Shown here: positions 26,222 through 34,667 of the stretch, in pieces
How the letters are laid out: every line of letters starts with the position of its first letter
How positions within the stretch are numbered: the first letter of the stretch is position 1
Assembly (NCBI GenBank): GCA_044507625.1
Contig: JBIQJE010000004.1
Span: forward strand, 256,975-320,974
DNA length: 64,000 nucleotides
Origin: Hyphomicrobium_A sp044507625
Lineage (GTDB): Bacteria > Pseudomonadota > Alphaproteobacteria > Rhizobiales > Hyphomicrobiaceae
Reading direction: 5' to 3'
The notes under the pieces: generated by a model
The model's input: the letters and a program-made list of their open reading frames with translations, nothing else
Told to the model about the DNA's origin: nothing
The model's database searches: none
Translations under genes and position numbers: made by a program

Positions 26222-27598
26222 TCAGTCGCATGGCGGCGCGTCGTCGGCAAGCGCCCTCAGGTGCGCAAGCCTCATTGTGCGCATTTTCAAACCTGCGGCA
26301 TCTAGCTCCCCCTGGGCGGGAAGGACCGCTTCCCGGAAGCCGAGCTTCTGCGCCTCCTTCAGGCGCGGCCCCATGAGCGGGGTGGCATTGATGGCGCCTG
26401 AAAGCGAGACTTCGCCGAAGTGCACCCGGTGGCGGGGTATGGCGACGCCGGACAGGGAGGACACCAGCGCGGCGGCGGCGGCGAGATCGGCGGCGGGCTC
26501 GTTAATTCTGAGGCCTCCGGCGACATTCAGGTAGACGTCCTGCCCGGCGAACGAGAGGCCGGCCCGGGCCTCCAGCACCGCCAGCAGCATGGAGAGCCGC
26601 CCCGAATCCCAGCCGACCACCGCGCGGCGGGGTGTACCGAGGGAGGAGGGGGCGACCAGCGCCTGGATCTCCACCAGAATGGGACGGGTGCCTTCGACGC
26701 CGGCAAAGACCGCCGCGCCGGGACTCGAAGCCGCGCGGTCGCCGAGGAACAGCTCGGATGGGTTGCTCACCTCCCGCAACCCTTCGCTCGCCATCTCGAA
26801 GACGCCGATCTCGTCGGTGGCCCCGAAGCGGTTCTTCACCGCGCGCAGGATGCGGAACGTGTGGCCGCGGTCCCCTTCGAAATACAACACGGTGTCGACC
26901 ATGTGCTCGATCACCTTGGGGCCGGCGATCTGGCCATCCTTGGTGACGTGCCCCACGAGCAGGAGTGCGCTGCCGACCGTCTTGGCGTGGCGGATCAGAG
27001 CCTGGGCCGCGGCGCGCACCTGGCTCACGGTGCCGGGCGCTGCCTCGATCGCCTCGGCCCAGAGGGTCTGGATGGAATCGATGACGATGAGGTCGGGCGG
27101 CGGGCCGGCCTCGAGGGTTGCGAGAATGGTGGCGAGGGATGTCTCGCATGCGAGAGCGACGGGGGCGTCGTCGAGGCCGAGGCGGGCGGCCCTGAGGCGC
27201 ACCTGCGCGGCGGCCTCTTCGCCCGAGAAATAAACCGCACGCCGGCCTGAACGCGCGAGCGCTGCGGCGAGCTGCAACAGCAACGTCGACTTTCCGATGC
27301 CGGGCTCGCCGCCGATGAGCAGAGCCGATCCGGGAACGATGCCGCCGCCCGTCACACGGTCCAGCTCACCGATGCCGGTCGAGAAGCGGGGCGCCTCCTG
27401 TGTCGACCCTTTGAGCCCTTCGAGAACGATCACGCGGCCAGAGTTTCGGCGCCCCAGGCCGGTGCCCGGCGGCCCGGCGGCGTCGGCTTCCTCGGCGAGC
27501 GTGTTCCATTCTCCGCAGGCGGGACACTTGCCCTGCCAGCGCGGCGAAGTCGAACCGCAGTTCTGGCATACGAAGATCGTCTTGCTGGGTTTGGCCAT
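26222..27598 (-). CDS. radA: DNA repair protein RadA
   Basis: 458 residues. A four-Cys zinc finger opens the protein (Cys11, Cys14, Cys25, Cys28). Walker A is GGEPGIGKSTLL, Walker B is LIVIDSIQT, and the RadA-specific KNRFG motif is present. The C-terminal Lon-protease-like domain includes DVYLNVAGGLRI. RadA is a RecA-related helicase that drives branch migration during recombination. It starts right after alr (gap 3 bp), so alr and radA share a transcript. Confidence 0.96.
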   Translation of the reverse strand: MAKPSKTIFVCQNCGSTSPRWQGKCPACGEWNTLAEEADAAGPPGTGLGRRNSGRVIVLEGLKGSTQEAPRFSTGIGELDRVTGGGIVPGSALLIGGEPGIGKSTLLLQLAAALARSGRRAVYFSGEEAAAQVRLRAARLGLDDAPVALACETSLATILATLEAGPPPDLIVIDSIQTLWAEAIEAAPGTVSQVRAAAQALIRHAKTVGSALLLVGHVTKDGQIAGPKVIEHMVDTVLYFEGDRGHTFRILRAVKNRFGATDEIGVFEMASEGLREVSNPSELFLGDRAASSPGAAVFAGVEGTRPILVEIQALVAPSSLGTPRRAVVGWDSGRLSMLLAVLEARAGLSFAGQDVYLNVAGGLRINEPAADLAAAAALVSSLSGVAIPRHRVHFGEVSLSGAINATPLMGPRLKEAQKLGFREAVLPAQGELDAAGLKMRTMRLAHLRALADDAPPCD

Positions 27599-27601
27599 CG
27601 A

Positions 27602-28813
27602 TCAATCGCCGGCGTCGACGTAGTTGCGGTGGAATCGCGCTCCAAGACGCGTCAGCACCTCATAGCCGATACTGCCAGCACCGGAACCCACTGTTTCGAG
27701 CGGAAGGCCGGGGCCGACGAGGTCGACGAAATCGCCACGCCCGGGAAGCGGCCCCTCGATCTCGGTGATATCGACGGTGACGAGGTCCATCGATACGCGG
27801 CCGACGATGGGCGCGAGCTGGCCGCGGATGGAAACCGCGCCTCCCGCCTCTCCGTTGCCGGCGCTCGCGTGGCGGAAGACGCCGTCCGCGTAGCCCGCGG
27901 CGATGGTGGCGATACGGCGCGGCGTGAGCGTGCGGTAGCTCGCCGAATAGCCAATGGTTCCCCCGGCCGGCACCTCGTGGACCTGGAGGATGCGAACCGA
28001 AACACGCACGACGGGGCCGACCGGCGTCGTGCGGTTGGGGCTCGCCTGGCCACCGTAGAGCGCATAGCCGGGCCGTACGAGATCGAAATGATAATCGCGC
28101 CCCAGCATCAGCCCGTCGGACGCCGCGAGGCTTGCGCGCGCCTTCGGCACCTTCGCCCGCAGGCGGCGGAAAGCTTCGAGCTGCGTGCGGTTCATGGGGT
28201 GACCCGCCTCGTCGGCACAGGCGAGGTGGCTCATGACGAGCGCGATATCGAGACGGCGCACAAGGCCGTCATCGGCGAGAAGGGAATCGAGTTCGGCCTC
28301 GCCGATGCCGAGGCGATGCAGGCCGGTATCGACATGCAACGCGGCCGGTGGAGCGGTGACGTCGCCGGTGGCGAGCGCTGCCCAGGATCGGGCTTCCTCG
28401 ATGCCCGTCATCACCGGGCGCGCACCGATCGCGGCGATATCGGCAGCGGAGCCCGGAAGGATGCCGTCGAGCAGATAGATGGTGGCACCCGGAGTGTAGC
28501 CTTGCGCCTTGCGTGCCTCGTCGATGGTGGCGACGAAGAAGTTGCGGCAGCCGGCCCGATAGAGCGCTGGAATGATACGGGCGGCGCCGAGGCCGTACGC
28601 GTCCGCCTTCACGACGGCGGCACATCCCGCCGGGGCGACCCGCTGCGCCAGCGCGCGCCAGTTGGCGCGGATCTGGGGAAGATCGATGGTGATGACGCCG
28701 GTCGCGCACGCCGGGGCGTCCGGCTCGACATGGCGCAGATCCGCGGAAGACAACGCCGGGCCTGAGTCCCTGCGGTGAGGGGGAGCATCGCGGGGAGGAT
28801 CTGATGGCGCCAT
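27602..28813 (-). CDS. alr: Alanine racemase
   Basis: 403 residues from ATG 28813 (start uncertain; an in-frame extension to 28900 exists and the ribosome binding site is weak). The PLP-binding Lys is Lys69 in VVKADAYGLG, and the second catalytic Tyr is in IGYSASYRT. The N-terminal ~38 residues before the barrel are Pro/Arg-rich and not conserved. It converts L-Ala to D-Ala for peptidoglycan. In related genomes dnaB precedes alr directly; here a plus-strand gene lies between them. Confidence 0.94.
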   Translation of the reverse strand: MAPSDPPRDAPPHRRDSGPALSSADLRHVEPDAPACATGVITIDLPQIRANWRALAQRVAPAGCAAVVKADAYGLGAARIIPALYRAGCRNFFVATIDEARKAQGYTPGATIYLLDGILPGSAADIAAIGARPVMTGIEEARSWAALATGDVTAPPAALHVDTGLHRLGIGEAELDSLLADDGLVRRLDIALVMSHLACADEAGHPMNRTQLEAFRRLRAKVPKARASLAASDGLMLGRDYHFDLVRPGYALYGGQASPNRTTPVGPVVRVSVRILQVHEVPAGGTIGYSASYRTLTPRRIATIAAGYADGVFRHASAGNGEAGGAVSIRGQLAPIVGRVSMDLVTVDITEIEGPLPGRGDFVDLVGPGLPLETVGSGAGSIGYEVLTRLGARFHRNYVDAGD

Positions 28814-29100
28814 GGCGGTGCGCGCATTCCTGTCGGACACGGGAATCCCCTGGAAGCCTCGAAGCTCGGTCAAAGCTTCTAACGCCGAATCCGGCCGCAA
28901 ACGAGGCGTCCAGGCTGCAAATCATGGGCAAAAACAGCGCGGCGGTGGATCACCACACGGGGGCCGGGGCGCGATTAGGCCCCTGTTTACATCCGACATC
29001 CGATCATCGGCGTTCTGGGCCGAGAATTCCGGGATCAGTTCCGGCGACGGGCGGGGATACGCGCTTGTTGCACGGCTGCGCAATGAGGGAATGGACTCCA

Positions 29101-29646
29101 ATGGCCGCTGTCAGCGCCATCAATTCGGCCCTGAGCCTGCTCCGCTCGGCAGCCAGCGCCAAGACGGCGGCGCCCACGGCCGTTCCGTCCATCGCTGCGC
29201 GCAGTACGAATGCGGCCGGGATCTTCGACGCGATCAAGGACGTCCTCTCCGGCGATCGGGATATCAAAGCGCAATACGATGCGTACTATCAAACCGCGCG
29301 CCAGATCCCGCTGATCCATGACGATAACGCGCGCCACATCGCGCTCGTAGAAACGATCGGCGCGAACCGGGATGCATTCCCGCCCGGCGAATTTTCAATT
29401 CGCACGGTGCTGCCGAACGGCGCCTCGATCACCACCCGCATTCCCGCGGCCGGCGAAACCGGCGGTGGCTCTCAGGGGGCCTATCCCACGTCGGTGAAGG
29501 CGGCACTGCAGCAGGTGGCGGCGCCCGCAAGTCCGGCGAAACTCAATGCCATGGCGCGGATCGCCGAGGTGGTGGCGCTGAACGCGCGGGCGCTCGATGC
29601 CGCGCCGATCCAGCGGCTCGAGCAGATCGCGAACACCGAATCCTGA
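29101..29646 (+). CDS. Hypothetical protein inserted between alr and dnaB
   Basis: 181 residues from ATG 29101, chosen because AGGGA lies about 9 bp upstream; an ATG at 29083 is the alternative. No clear signal peptide: the first ~30 residues are Ala/Ser-rich and weakly hydrophobic. The middle (FDAIKDVLSGDRDIKAQYDAYY and on) is helical, then a Gly-rich linker (AGETGGGSQGAY) and a helical C-terminus rich in Ala follow. No family recognised. It runs opposite to the dnaB-alr-radA transcription, interrupting an otherwise conserved order. Confidence 0.65.
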   Translation: MAAVSAINSALSLLRSAASAKTAAPTAVPSIAARSTNAAGIFDAIKDVLSGDRDIKAQYDAYYQTARQIPLIHDDNARHIALVETIGANRDAFPPGEFSIRTVLPNGASITTRIPAAGETGGGSQGAYPTSVKAALQQVAAPASPAKLNAMARIAEVVALNARALDAAPIQRLEQIANTES

Positions 29647-29670
29647 CCGCCATTCTCCCCTCATTCCGCA

Positions 29671-29702
29671 AACAAAAAGGCGGCCGGGCGATGCCGGCCG
29701 CC
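29671..29702 (-). terminator. Rho-independent terminator of dnaB
   Basis: On the minus strand a 9-bp stem GGCGGCCGG/CCGGCCGCC with a 6-nt loop is followed by TTTTTGTTT. It lies 44 bp after the dnaB stop. On the plus strand the same hairpin follows the hypothetical gene ending at 29646, so it may serve both. Confidence 0.85.
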
Positions 29703-29745
29703 GAGTTGCTCTGACGGGATTTGAATAGTCGCCGCTGGCGTTGCC

Positions 29746-31260
29746 TCAGCGCTCGTAGCCAACCGATTGATATTCGCGCGCAAGATTGCCGAAGCGGGTG
29801 AGGTGGCTTTCGAACGCGAGCTCCACCGTGCCGACGGGACCGTGGCGCTGCTTGCCGATAATCACCTCGGCCTTGCCGGACACCTGCTGCATCTTCGTCA
29901 TCCAGTCGGCAAACTCCGGAGTGCCTTCGGAAGGCTTCGTGCGCTCTACGTAGTACTCCTCTCGGAACACGAACATCACGACGTCGGCATCCTGCTCGAT
30001 CGAGCCCGATTCTCTGAGGTCGGAAAGTTGCGGGCGCTTGTCGTCGCGCTGCTCGACCTGACGGGAGAGCTGGGAGAGCGCGATGATCGGAACGTTCAGC
30101 TCTTTCGCCAGCGCCTTGAGGCCCGTGGTGATCTCCGTGATCTCCTGCACGCGGTTGTCGCCGCGCTTCGAAGAGCCGGTGAGCAGCTGCAGGTAGTCGA
30201 CGATCAGGAGATCGAGACCCTTCTGGCGCTTCAGCTTACGGGCGCGCGCGGCGAGCTGGGCTATCGAGATGCCGCCGGTCTGATCGATGTAGAGCGGGCT
30301 TTCGCTCATCACGCGGCTCACTTCGACGAGCTTGCGGAACTCGTCCTCGTTGATCATGCCGCGGCGGATCTTCTCCGAGCCCACCTCTGCCTGCTCCGAC
30401 AGAATACGCGTTGCGAGCTGTTCGGCCGACATTTCGAGCGAGAAGAAGCCGACGATGCCGCCGTCGACGGACTTCATGGTGCCGTCCGGCTGCTGCTCCG
30501 ACCTGTGCGCCTTGGCGACGTTGTAGGCGATGTTGGTTGCGAGCGCCGTTTTGCCCATGGAAGGGCGACCCGCCAGGATGATGAGGTCGGACGACTGCAG
30601 GCCGCCGAGCTTGTTGTCGAGGTCCAGAAGGCCGGTGGAAAGCCCGGAGAGGTGACCGGCGCGCTGGTAGGCAGCGCCCGCCATCTCGATGGCCGTCGTG
30701 AGCGCGGAACCGAACGAGAGGAAGCCCGAGCCATACTTGCGCTGCTCGGCGAGGTCGTAGAGGCGCGTTTCCGATTCCTCGATCTGCTTCTGCGGGGGCA
30801 GATCGACGGGGCTATCGTACGCCGCGTTGACCATGTCCTCGCCGATGATGATCAGCGCCCGGCGCGTGGCGAGGTCGTAAACCGTGCGGCCGTAGTCCTC
30901 AGCGTTGATGATCGTCGTCGCGTTGGCGGCGAGCGTGCCGAGATACTGCGGCACGGTGAGCGTCGGGGAGATCGGCTGCGCCGATTCGAAGAACGTGCGC
31001 AGCGTGATCGGAGTCGCCTGCTTGCCCGCGTGGATCAGCTTGCCCGCGGTCTCGTAGATCTGCTGGTGCAGCGGATCATAGAAATGCTGGGGGTCGAGGA
31101 AGCCCGAGACGCGGTCCATCGCCTCGTTGTTGACGAGGATGGCGCCGAGCAGCGCCTGTTCCGCCTCGAGGTTGTGGGGGGCCTGGCGGAAGGGGAGGGA
31201 ATCGTCGGGAACGCCGAGGGCGGCGATCCGATCGGAGATCTGGAGAGCGTTCTGTGCCAT
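29746..31260 (-). CDS. dnaB: Replicative DNA helicase
   Basis: 504 residues. The N-terminal DnaB domain starts at PHNLEAEQALLGAIL. The RecA-like C-terminal domain carries Walker A GRPSMGKTALATN, Walker B LLIVDYLQLL and the arginine-finger region LSQLSRQVEQRDDKRP. It unwinds DNA at the replication fork. No intein interrupts it. It follows rplI on the same strand after 112 bp that contain a 10-bp perfect hairpin, and ends at a strong terminator. Confidence 0.97.
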   Translation of the reverse strand: MAQNALQISDRIAALGVPDDSLPFRQAPHNLEAEQALLGAILVNNEAMDRVSGFLDPQHFYDPLHQQIYETAGKLIHAGKQATPITLRTFFESAQPISPTLTVPQYLGTLAANATTIINAEDYGRTVYDLATRRALIIIGEDMVNAAYDSPVDLPPQKQIEESETRLYDLAEQRKYGSGFLSFGSALTTAIEMAGAAYQRAGHLSGLSTGLLDLDNKLGGLQSSDLIILAGRPSMGKTALATNIAYNVAKAHRSEQQPDGTMKSVDGGIVGFFSLEMSAEQLATRILSEQAEVGSEKIRRGMINEDEFRKLVEVSRVMSESPLYIDQTGGISIAQLAARARKLKRQKGLDLLIVDYLQLLTGSSKRGDNRVQEITEITTGLKALAKELNVPIIALSQLSRQVEQRDDKRPQLSDLRESGSIEQDADVVMFVFREEYYVERTKPSEGTPEFADWMTKMQQVSGKAEVIIGKQRHGPVGTVELAFESHLTRFGNLAREYQSVGYER

Positions 31261-31310
31261 GGCCCGACGGTATCCGATTCAATCGGCTCGCCGTCGAGCG
31301 GAGCGCAAGG

Positions 31311-31339
31311 CCCGTCCCCGCTATCAACACGGGGACGGG
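31311..31339 (-). terminator. Perfect hairpin between rplI and dnaB
   Basis: CCCGTCCCCG (31311-31320) pairs perfectly with CGGGGACGGG (31330-31339) around a 9-nt loop, between the rplI stop (31373) and the dnaB start (31260). There is no T-run on either side, so it may be an attenuator or RNA-processing/stability element rather than a full terminator. Confidence 0.45.
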
Positions 31340-31372
31340 ATTTCGCTTGCGAGGTGCGAATCAGCCGATCGC

Positions 31373-31960
31373 TTACTCGGCCTGCTGTTCCGCGTCGCCT
31401 TCCTCGGCGTGGGCGCCCTCTTCGAACACCTCGTCGGGGTTGAAGGTCTCGAGCTCGATCTTCTCGTCCTTGACCACGGTAACGTCCTCGCCGCGGGCCT
31501 GGCGGTCGGCTTCATCCTCGGAGCGGGCAACGTTCAGCGAAACGGTGACGATCACTTCCGGATGGAGCGCAACGCGCACCGGGTGGAGGCCCAGGGTCTT
31601 GATCGGACGCTCGAGGATGACCTGGCGGCGGTCGATGGTGAAGCCGCCCTCGGTGACGACCTCGGCGATGTCGCGCGTGGCGACCGAGCCGTAGAGCTGG
31701 CCGGTGTCGCCCGCCGAGCGGATGGCGACGAAGATCTTCTTGTCGAGCTTCTCGGCAACGGCCTCGGCTTCCTTCTTCAGCTCGAGGTTGTTGGCTTCGA
31801 GCTGCGCGCGCTGGGATTCGAAATGCTTGCGGTTGTCTTCCGTGGCGCGCAGGGCCTTCTTCTGCGGCAGGAGGAAGTTGCGGGCATAGCCGTCCTTGAC
31901 GTTGACGACATCGCCCATCTGGCCGAGGCGGCCGATGCGCTGGAGCAGAATGACCTGCAT
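31373..31960 (-). CDS. rplI: 50S ribosomal protein bL9 with acidic C-terminal extension
   Basis: 195 residues. The conserved N-terminal domain begins MQVILLQRIGRLGQMGDVVNVKDGYARNFLLP in outline (residues 1-32), then a long helix, then the C-terminal RNA-binding domain. Family members are usually about 150 residues. Here about 45 more residues follow, strongly acidic (GAHAEEGDAEQQAE at the end), as in several alphaproteobacteria. It is the last ribosomal gene of the rpsF-rpsR-DUF2232-rplI group. Confidence 0.96.
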   Translation of the reverse strand: MQVILLQRIGRLGQMGDVVNVKDGYARNFLLPQKKALRATEDNRKHFESQRAQLEANNLELKKEAEAVAEKLDKKIFVAIRSAGDTGQLYGSVATRDIAEVVTEGGFTIDRRQVILERPIKTLGLHPVRVALHPEVIVTVSLNVARSEDEADRQARGEDVTVVKDEKIELETFNPDEVFEEGAHAEEGDAEQQAE

Positions 31961-32019
31961 GTGAGTAACTCCTTCTGGCTTTCTGTCTGTGTGTTGAGTT
32001 CTTCAGGTTCGCCGGCGCT

Positions 32020-32979
32020 TCAATTCGCTGGCGGTTTGTCGGGCGGCGGGGCGTTGCGGCGCATCGGCCAGATCGCCTCGGCAAGTCCGAGAAGGGCGAT
32101 CGCCAGGGAGGCGATCGAATTCATGACGAAGAGCGCGGTGTAGAGCCCCCAGAGGGCGAACGGCCGCCAGGGCTTGCCGCGCGTTACGTAGTGCATGACC
32201 GCGAGGCCGAGCAGCACATAGGCAACGAACAGCGGCCCGGCGAAGCTGCGCGCGACGAGGCCCGGGATGTCGACGAGGAACGATGCTGCAGTTGCGCCGG
32301 CCAGCAGTAGCGGCGTCATCGGCGGGTATTCGATCGCGGCGAGATCCGGCCAGGGCCGCATCAGCCGCCCCGAGGCGAGGGTGATGCGTCCCGCCAGCCA
32401 GAAATTGAAAAGCAGGCTGCACATGCTGGAGATCGCCGAAGCCGCCGGCAGCAGGGCGATCACCAGGGTCGTGGCCTCGTCGATCTCTGCTGGGCCGAGC
32501 GCTGGCGCATCCGGCATCTTGGCCAGCTCGGTATCGACGAAGGCCTGCAGCATCTCGCGCATCGTGGCACGCAGCGTCTCCATATCGCCGCCGAGCAGGA
32601 CGAGCGTCGCGGCGGAGAGCGCGCCGGCGAGCAGCGCGGCGGCAATGATCAGCCGGCCGGCGGGATACCATTCGATAGCCCCGTCGGGGCTCTCGCGGTT
32701 GAGGCTGGCGAGGTGCACGAGAACGATGACGGGAAACGCCTGGCTGACGGCGAAGACCGCAGCGGCGAGGGGGCTGCCCGCGACGAGCACCAGGCCGGTG
32801 CCGGCAACACCGGCAATGAGGGCGGCGAAGGGTCCAAGGCCGAGGCCCGCAAGAAACAGCGGCAGTGCCGTCAGCAGGAACAGGACCATGCGAATCAGCA
32901 GCGGTCCCGTGGTCGCCGAGGCGAACACGACCGCCGAGATGAGCCCGGCTCCCAGCGCTATGAGCAAGCGGTAGTTCAA
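32020..32979 (-). CDS. DUF2232 polytopic membrane protein
   Basis: About 319 residues if started at the TTG at 32979 (MLNYRLLIALGAG); the frame is open to a GTG at 33069 but that part does not look like protein. Eight or more hydrophobic segments fill the protein, and the C-terminus is short and polar (PDKPPAN). Family knowledge: DUF2232 proteins sit between rpsR and rplI in many alphaproteobacteria; their function is not established. A 12-bp GC hairpin (33083-33113) separates it from rpsR. Confidence 0.85.
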   Translation of the reverse strand: MNYRLLIALGAGLISAVVFASATTGPLLIRMVLFLLTALPLFLAGLGLGPFAALIAGVAGTGLVLVAGSPLAAAVFAVSQAFPVIVLVHLASLNRESPDGAIEWYPAGRLIIAAALLAGALSAATLVLLGGDMETLRATMREMLQAFVDTELAKMPDAPALGPAEIDEATTLVIALLPAASAISSMCSLLFNFWLAGRITLASGRLMRPWPDLAAIEYPPMTPLLLAGATAASFLVDIPGLVARSFAGPLFVAYVLLGLAVMHYVTRGKPWRPFALWGLYTALFVMNSIASLAIALLGLAEAIWPMRRNAPPPDKPPAN

Positions 32980-33082
32980 GACAGCTGTCCCGCGGTTCGC
33001 GCGGTTAGAGACGGAGCGCTCGATGCCCTGGTCGTCCCAACCTCGTGCAGGGCCCCAGCGGCCGCGCACTTATTTTGGAAAT

Positions 33083-33113
33083 CCGGCGCCGGCCGTTCGA
33101 GGGCCGGCGCCGG
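33083..33113 (-). terminator. Strong GC hairpin between rpsR and the DUF2232 gene
   Basis: CCGGCGCCGGCC (33083-33094) pairs perfectly with GGCCGGCGCCGG (33102-33113), a 12-bp stem with a 7-nt loop, about 10 bp after the rpsR stop. On the minus strand it is followed by ATTTCC, not a real T-run. It could be a partial terminator that lowers expression of the membrane protein relative to S6/S18, or an mRNA 3'-end stabiliser. Confidence 0.5.
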
Positions 33114-33122
33114 GTCGCGATC

Positions 33123-33374
33123 TTACTTCAGTACGTACGGCAGCAGACCCAGGAAGCGGGCGCGCTTGATGGCACGGGCCAGCTCGCGCTGCTTCTTGGC
33201 GGAAACGGCCGTGATGCGGCTCGGCACGATCTTGCCGCGCTCGGAGACGTAGCGGCCCAGAAGGCGCACGTCCTTGTAGTCGATCTTCGGCGCATGCTGA
33301 CCGGAGAACGGGCAGGTCTTGCGACGGCGGTGGAACGGCCGGCGCGGTGCGCCGGAAGATGCAGCCTCGGCCAT
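33123..33374 (-). CDS. rpsR: 30S ribosomal protein bS18
   Basis: 83 residues. Typical core: CPFSG near the N-terminus, IDYKDVRLLGRYVSERGKI in the middle region, then PSRITAVSAKKQRELARAIKRARFLGLLPY. It forms a dimer with S6 on the 30S platform. The start is 3 bp after the rpsF stop, so the pair is translationally coupled. Confidence 0.97.
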   Translation of the reverse strand: MAEAASSGAPRRPFHRRRKTCPFSGQHAPKIDYKDVRLLGRYVSERGKIVPSRITAVSAKKQRELARAIKRARFLGLLPYVLK

Positions 33375-33377
33375 GGA

Positions 33378-33950
33378 TTATTCCTCCGAACCGGTAGAGC
33401 CGCCCTCGCGGGGCGGGCGGGGAGCACGATCGCCATCGCGCGGGGGACGGTCGCCATCGCGCGGAGGACGGGGCCGGAAGGTGGGGCCTTCGCGGTCGCC
33501 GCCGCGGAATCCGCCGCCACCGCCACCACGGCGATCATCGCCGCCGCGGAAGCCGCCACCGCCGCCGCGGAAGCCACCGCCGCCGCGGCCACCGAAGCCG
33601 CCGCGATCACGGTCGCGGTCGTCGCGGTCGCTCTTGCGCATCATGACCGACGGCTCGGTCTCGTGCTCTTCCACCTTCACGGTGAGGAAGCGCAGGATCT
33701 CGGTCGAGAGGCCCATGCGGCGCTCCATCTCGGCGACAGCGGCCGGCGGAGCATCGATGTTGAGGAGCGAAAAGTGGGCCTTGCGGCTCTTCTTGATCTT
33801 GTACGCGAGGCCCTTGACGCCCCAGTACTCGGACTTGGTGACCTTGCCGCCACCCTGCTCGATGAGATCGGTGAATTCTTTCGTGAGCGCCTCGACCTGT
33901 GCGTTCGAGACGTCCTGGCGTGCCAGGAAGACATGCTCGTAGAGAGCCAT
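33378..33950 (-). CDS. rpsF: 30S ribosomal protein bS6 with RGG-rich C-terminal tail
   Basis: 190 residues from ATG 33950. Residues 1-100 are the S6 fold (MALYEHVFLARQDVS at the start, GVKGLAYKIKKSRKAHF and RFLTVKVEEHE later). From about residue 106 to the end the sequence is low complexity: Asp/Arg repeats (DRDDRDRDR), then Gly-rich blocks with RGG or FRGG units, then PPRDGDR repeats and an acidic end. Many alphaproteobacterial S6 proteins have an extension, but this one is long and RGG-type, a composition linked to RNA binding. It heads the rpsF-rpsR operon. Confidence 0.96.
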   Translation of the reverse strand: MALYEHVFLARQDVSNAQVEALTKEFTDLIEQGGGKVTKSEYWGVKGLAYKIKKSRKAHFSLLNIDAPPAAVAEMERRMGLSTEILRFLTVKVEEHETEPSVMMRKSDRDDRDRDRGGFGGRGGGGFRGGGGGFRGGDDRRGGGGGGFRGGDREGPTFRPRPPRDGDRPPRDGDRAPRPPREGGSTGSEE

Positions 33951-34135
33951 GCTGATGGCCTTTCCTGCTGTTGTGCTGCCCCGGCGCAAAGCCCCTTATG
34001 GACCTGGAAAGGCCCAAGCAGGTCACCCATGAGAGCGAAGACACCGGGAACCGGACCGTTTCAGGTCCTGCCGCCGGGGAATAACCCCGAGCGCGGCTCC
34101 CCGTTCAGCCTCCAGCCGAAGCGAGCAAGGGGCGC

Positions 34136-34163
34136 TTTATAGCGGATTATCGCGGTGCGGCAA
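34136..34163 (-). promoter_or_regulatory. Likely sigma-70 promoter of the rpsF operon
   Basis: On the minus strand TTGCCG (34163-34158) and TATAAA (34141-34136) are separated by 16 bp. The predicted transcript would have a leader of about 180 nt before the rpsF ATG at 33950, long enough for S6:S18 autoregulation, although I could not identify the specific binding hairpin. I see no gene in 33951-34277. Confidence 0.5.
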
Positions 34164-34277
34164 GGGCCCAAACGCGGTCGGCGCTGGATGGCGGAGACGC
34201 GGCCGGGCGCCAGCCGCTCACAGGAGCCCGAGAGCGACCCGATGGAAGCTGTTGCAACCCAGGCAGCACGTGGTTCG

Positions 34278-34457
34278 CTAGCCGTCGCGCCCGGCCCAGC
34301 GCCGATTGGGGCGGCGACGCTGCGCCACGTCCCGTTCCAGGAGGCGCCGGAGAGCGCGCTCGATGTCGGGCTGCGGCTCCGGGACATCTTTTTCCAGCTG
34401 GGACTTGAGATGCTTACCGATGACCCGGAGCACATCTCGCTGTTTTTGGTTCGCCAT
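34278..34457 (-). CDS. Small basic hypothetical protein upstream of rpsF
   Basis: 59 residues from ATG 34457 to TAG 34278. The sequence is helix-like and strongly charged, with heptad-like spacing (RVIGKHLKSQLEKDV, then DIERALRRLLERDV) and a basic end (RRRPNRRWAGRDG). Composition is that of a real protein rather than an antisense frame, and the overlapping longer frames look non-coding. The ribosome binding site is weak. It is on the same strand as rpsF, upstream of its promoter. No family recognised. Confidence 0.5.
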   Translation of the reverse strand: MANQKQRDVLRVIGKHLKSQLEKDVPEPQPDIERALRRLLERDVAQRRRPNRRWAGRDG

Positions 34458-34667
34458 ATCGTGTATTTGCCCGCCAATCGAGATTGTGAACGGGCACGGG
34501 GGCCTGACGTTCCACTGAACGGTGTTCGATGTGCGCCTTTCAGCGACACGCCATCGCGGCCGGTTTGCTGCCGGCTGACGATGGAATGTAAGCTAGCGGG
34601 TGCGAATGGGGGGACTTCGCGGCACCGGTGTCAAGGAGCTGCGGCTCCGTCACATGAGGATAAGCCC

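Noticed and set aside
29746..31260. Replication origin next to dnaB
   Set aside because: No cluster of DnaA boxes and no dnaA, parA or hemE gene in the neighbourhood.
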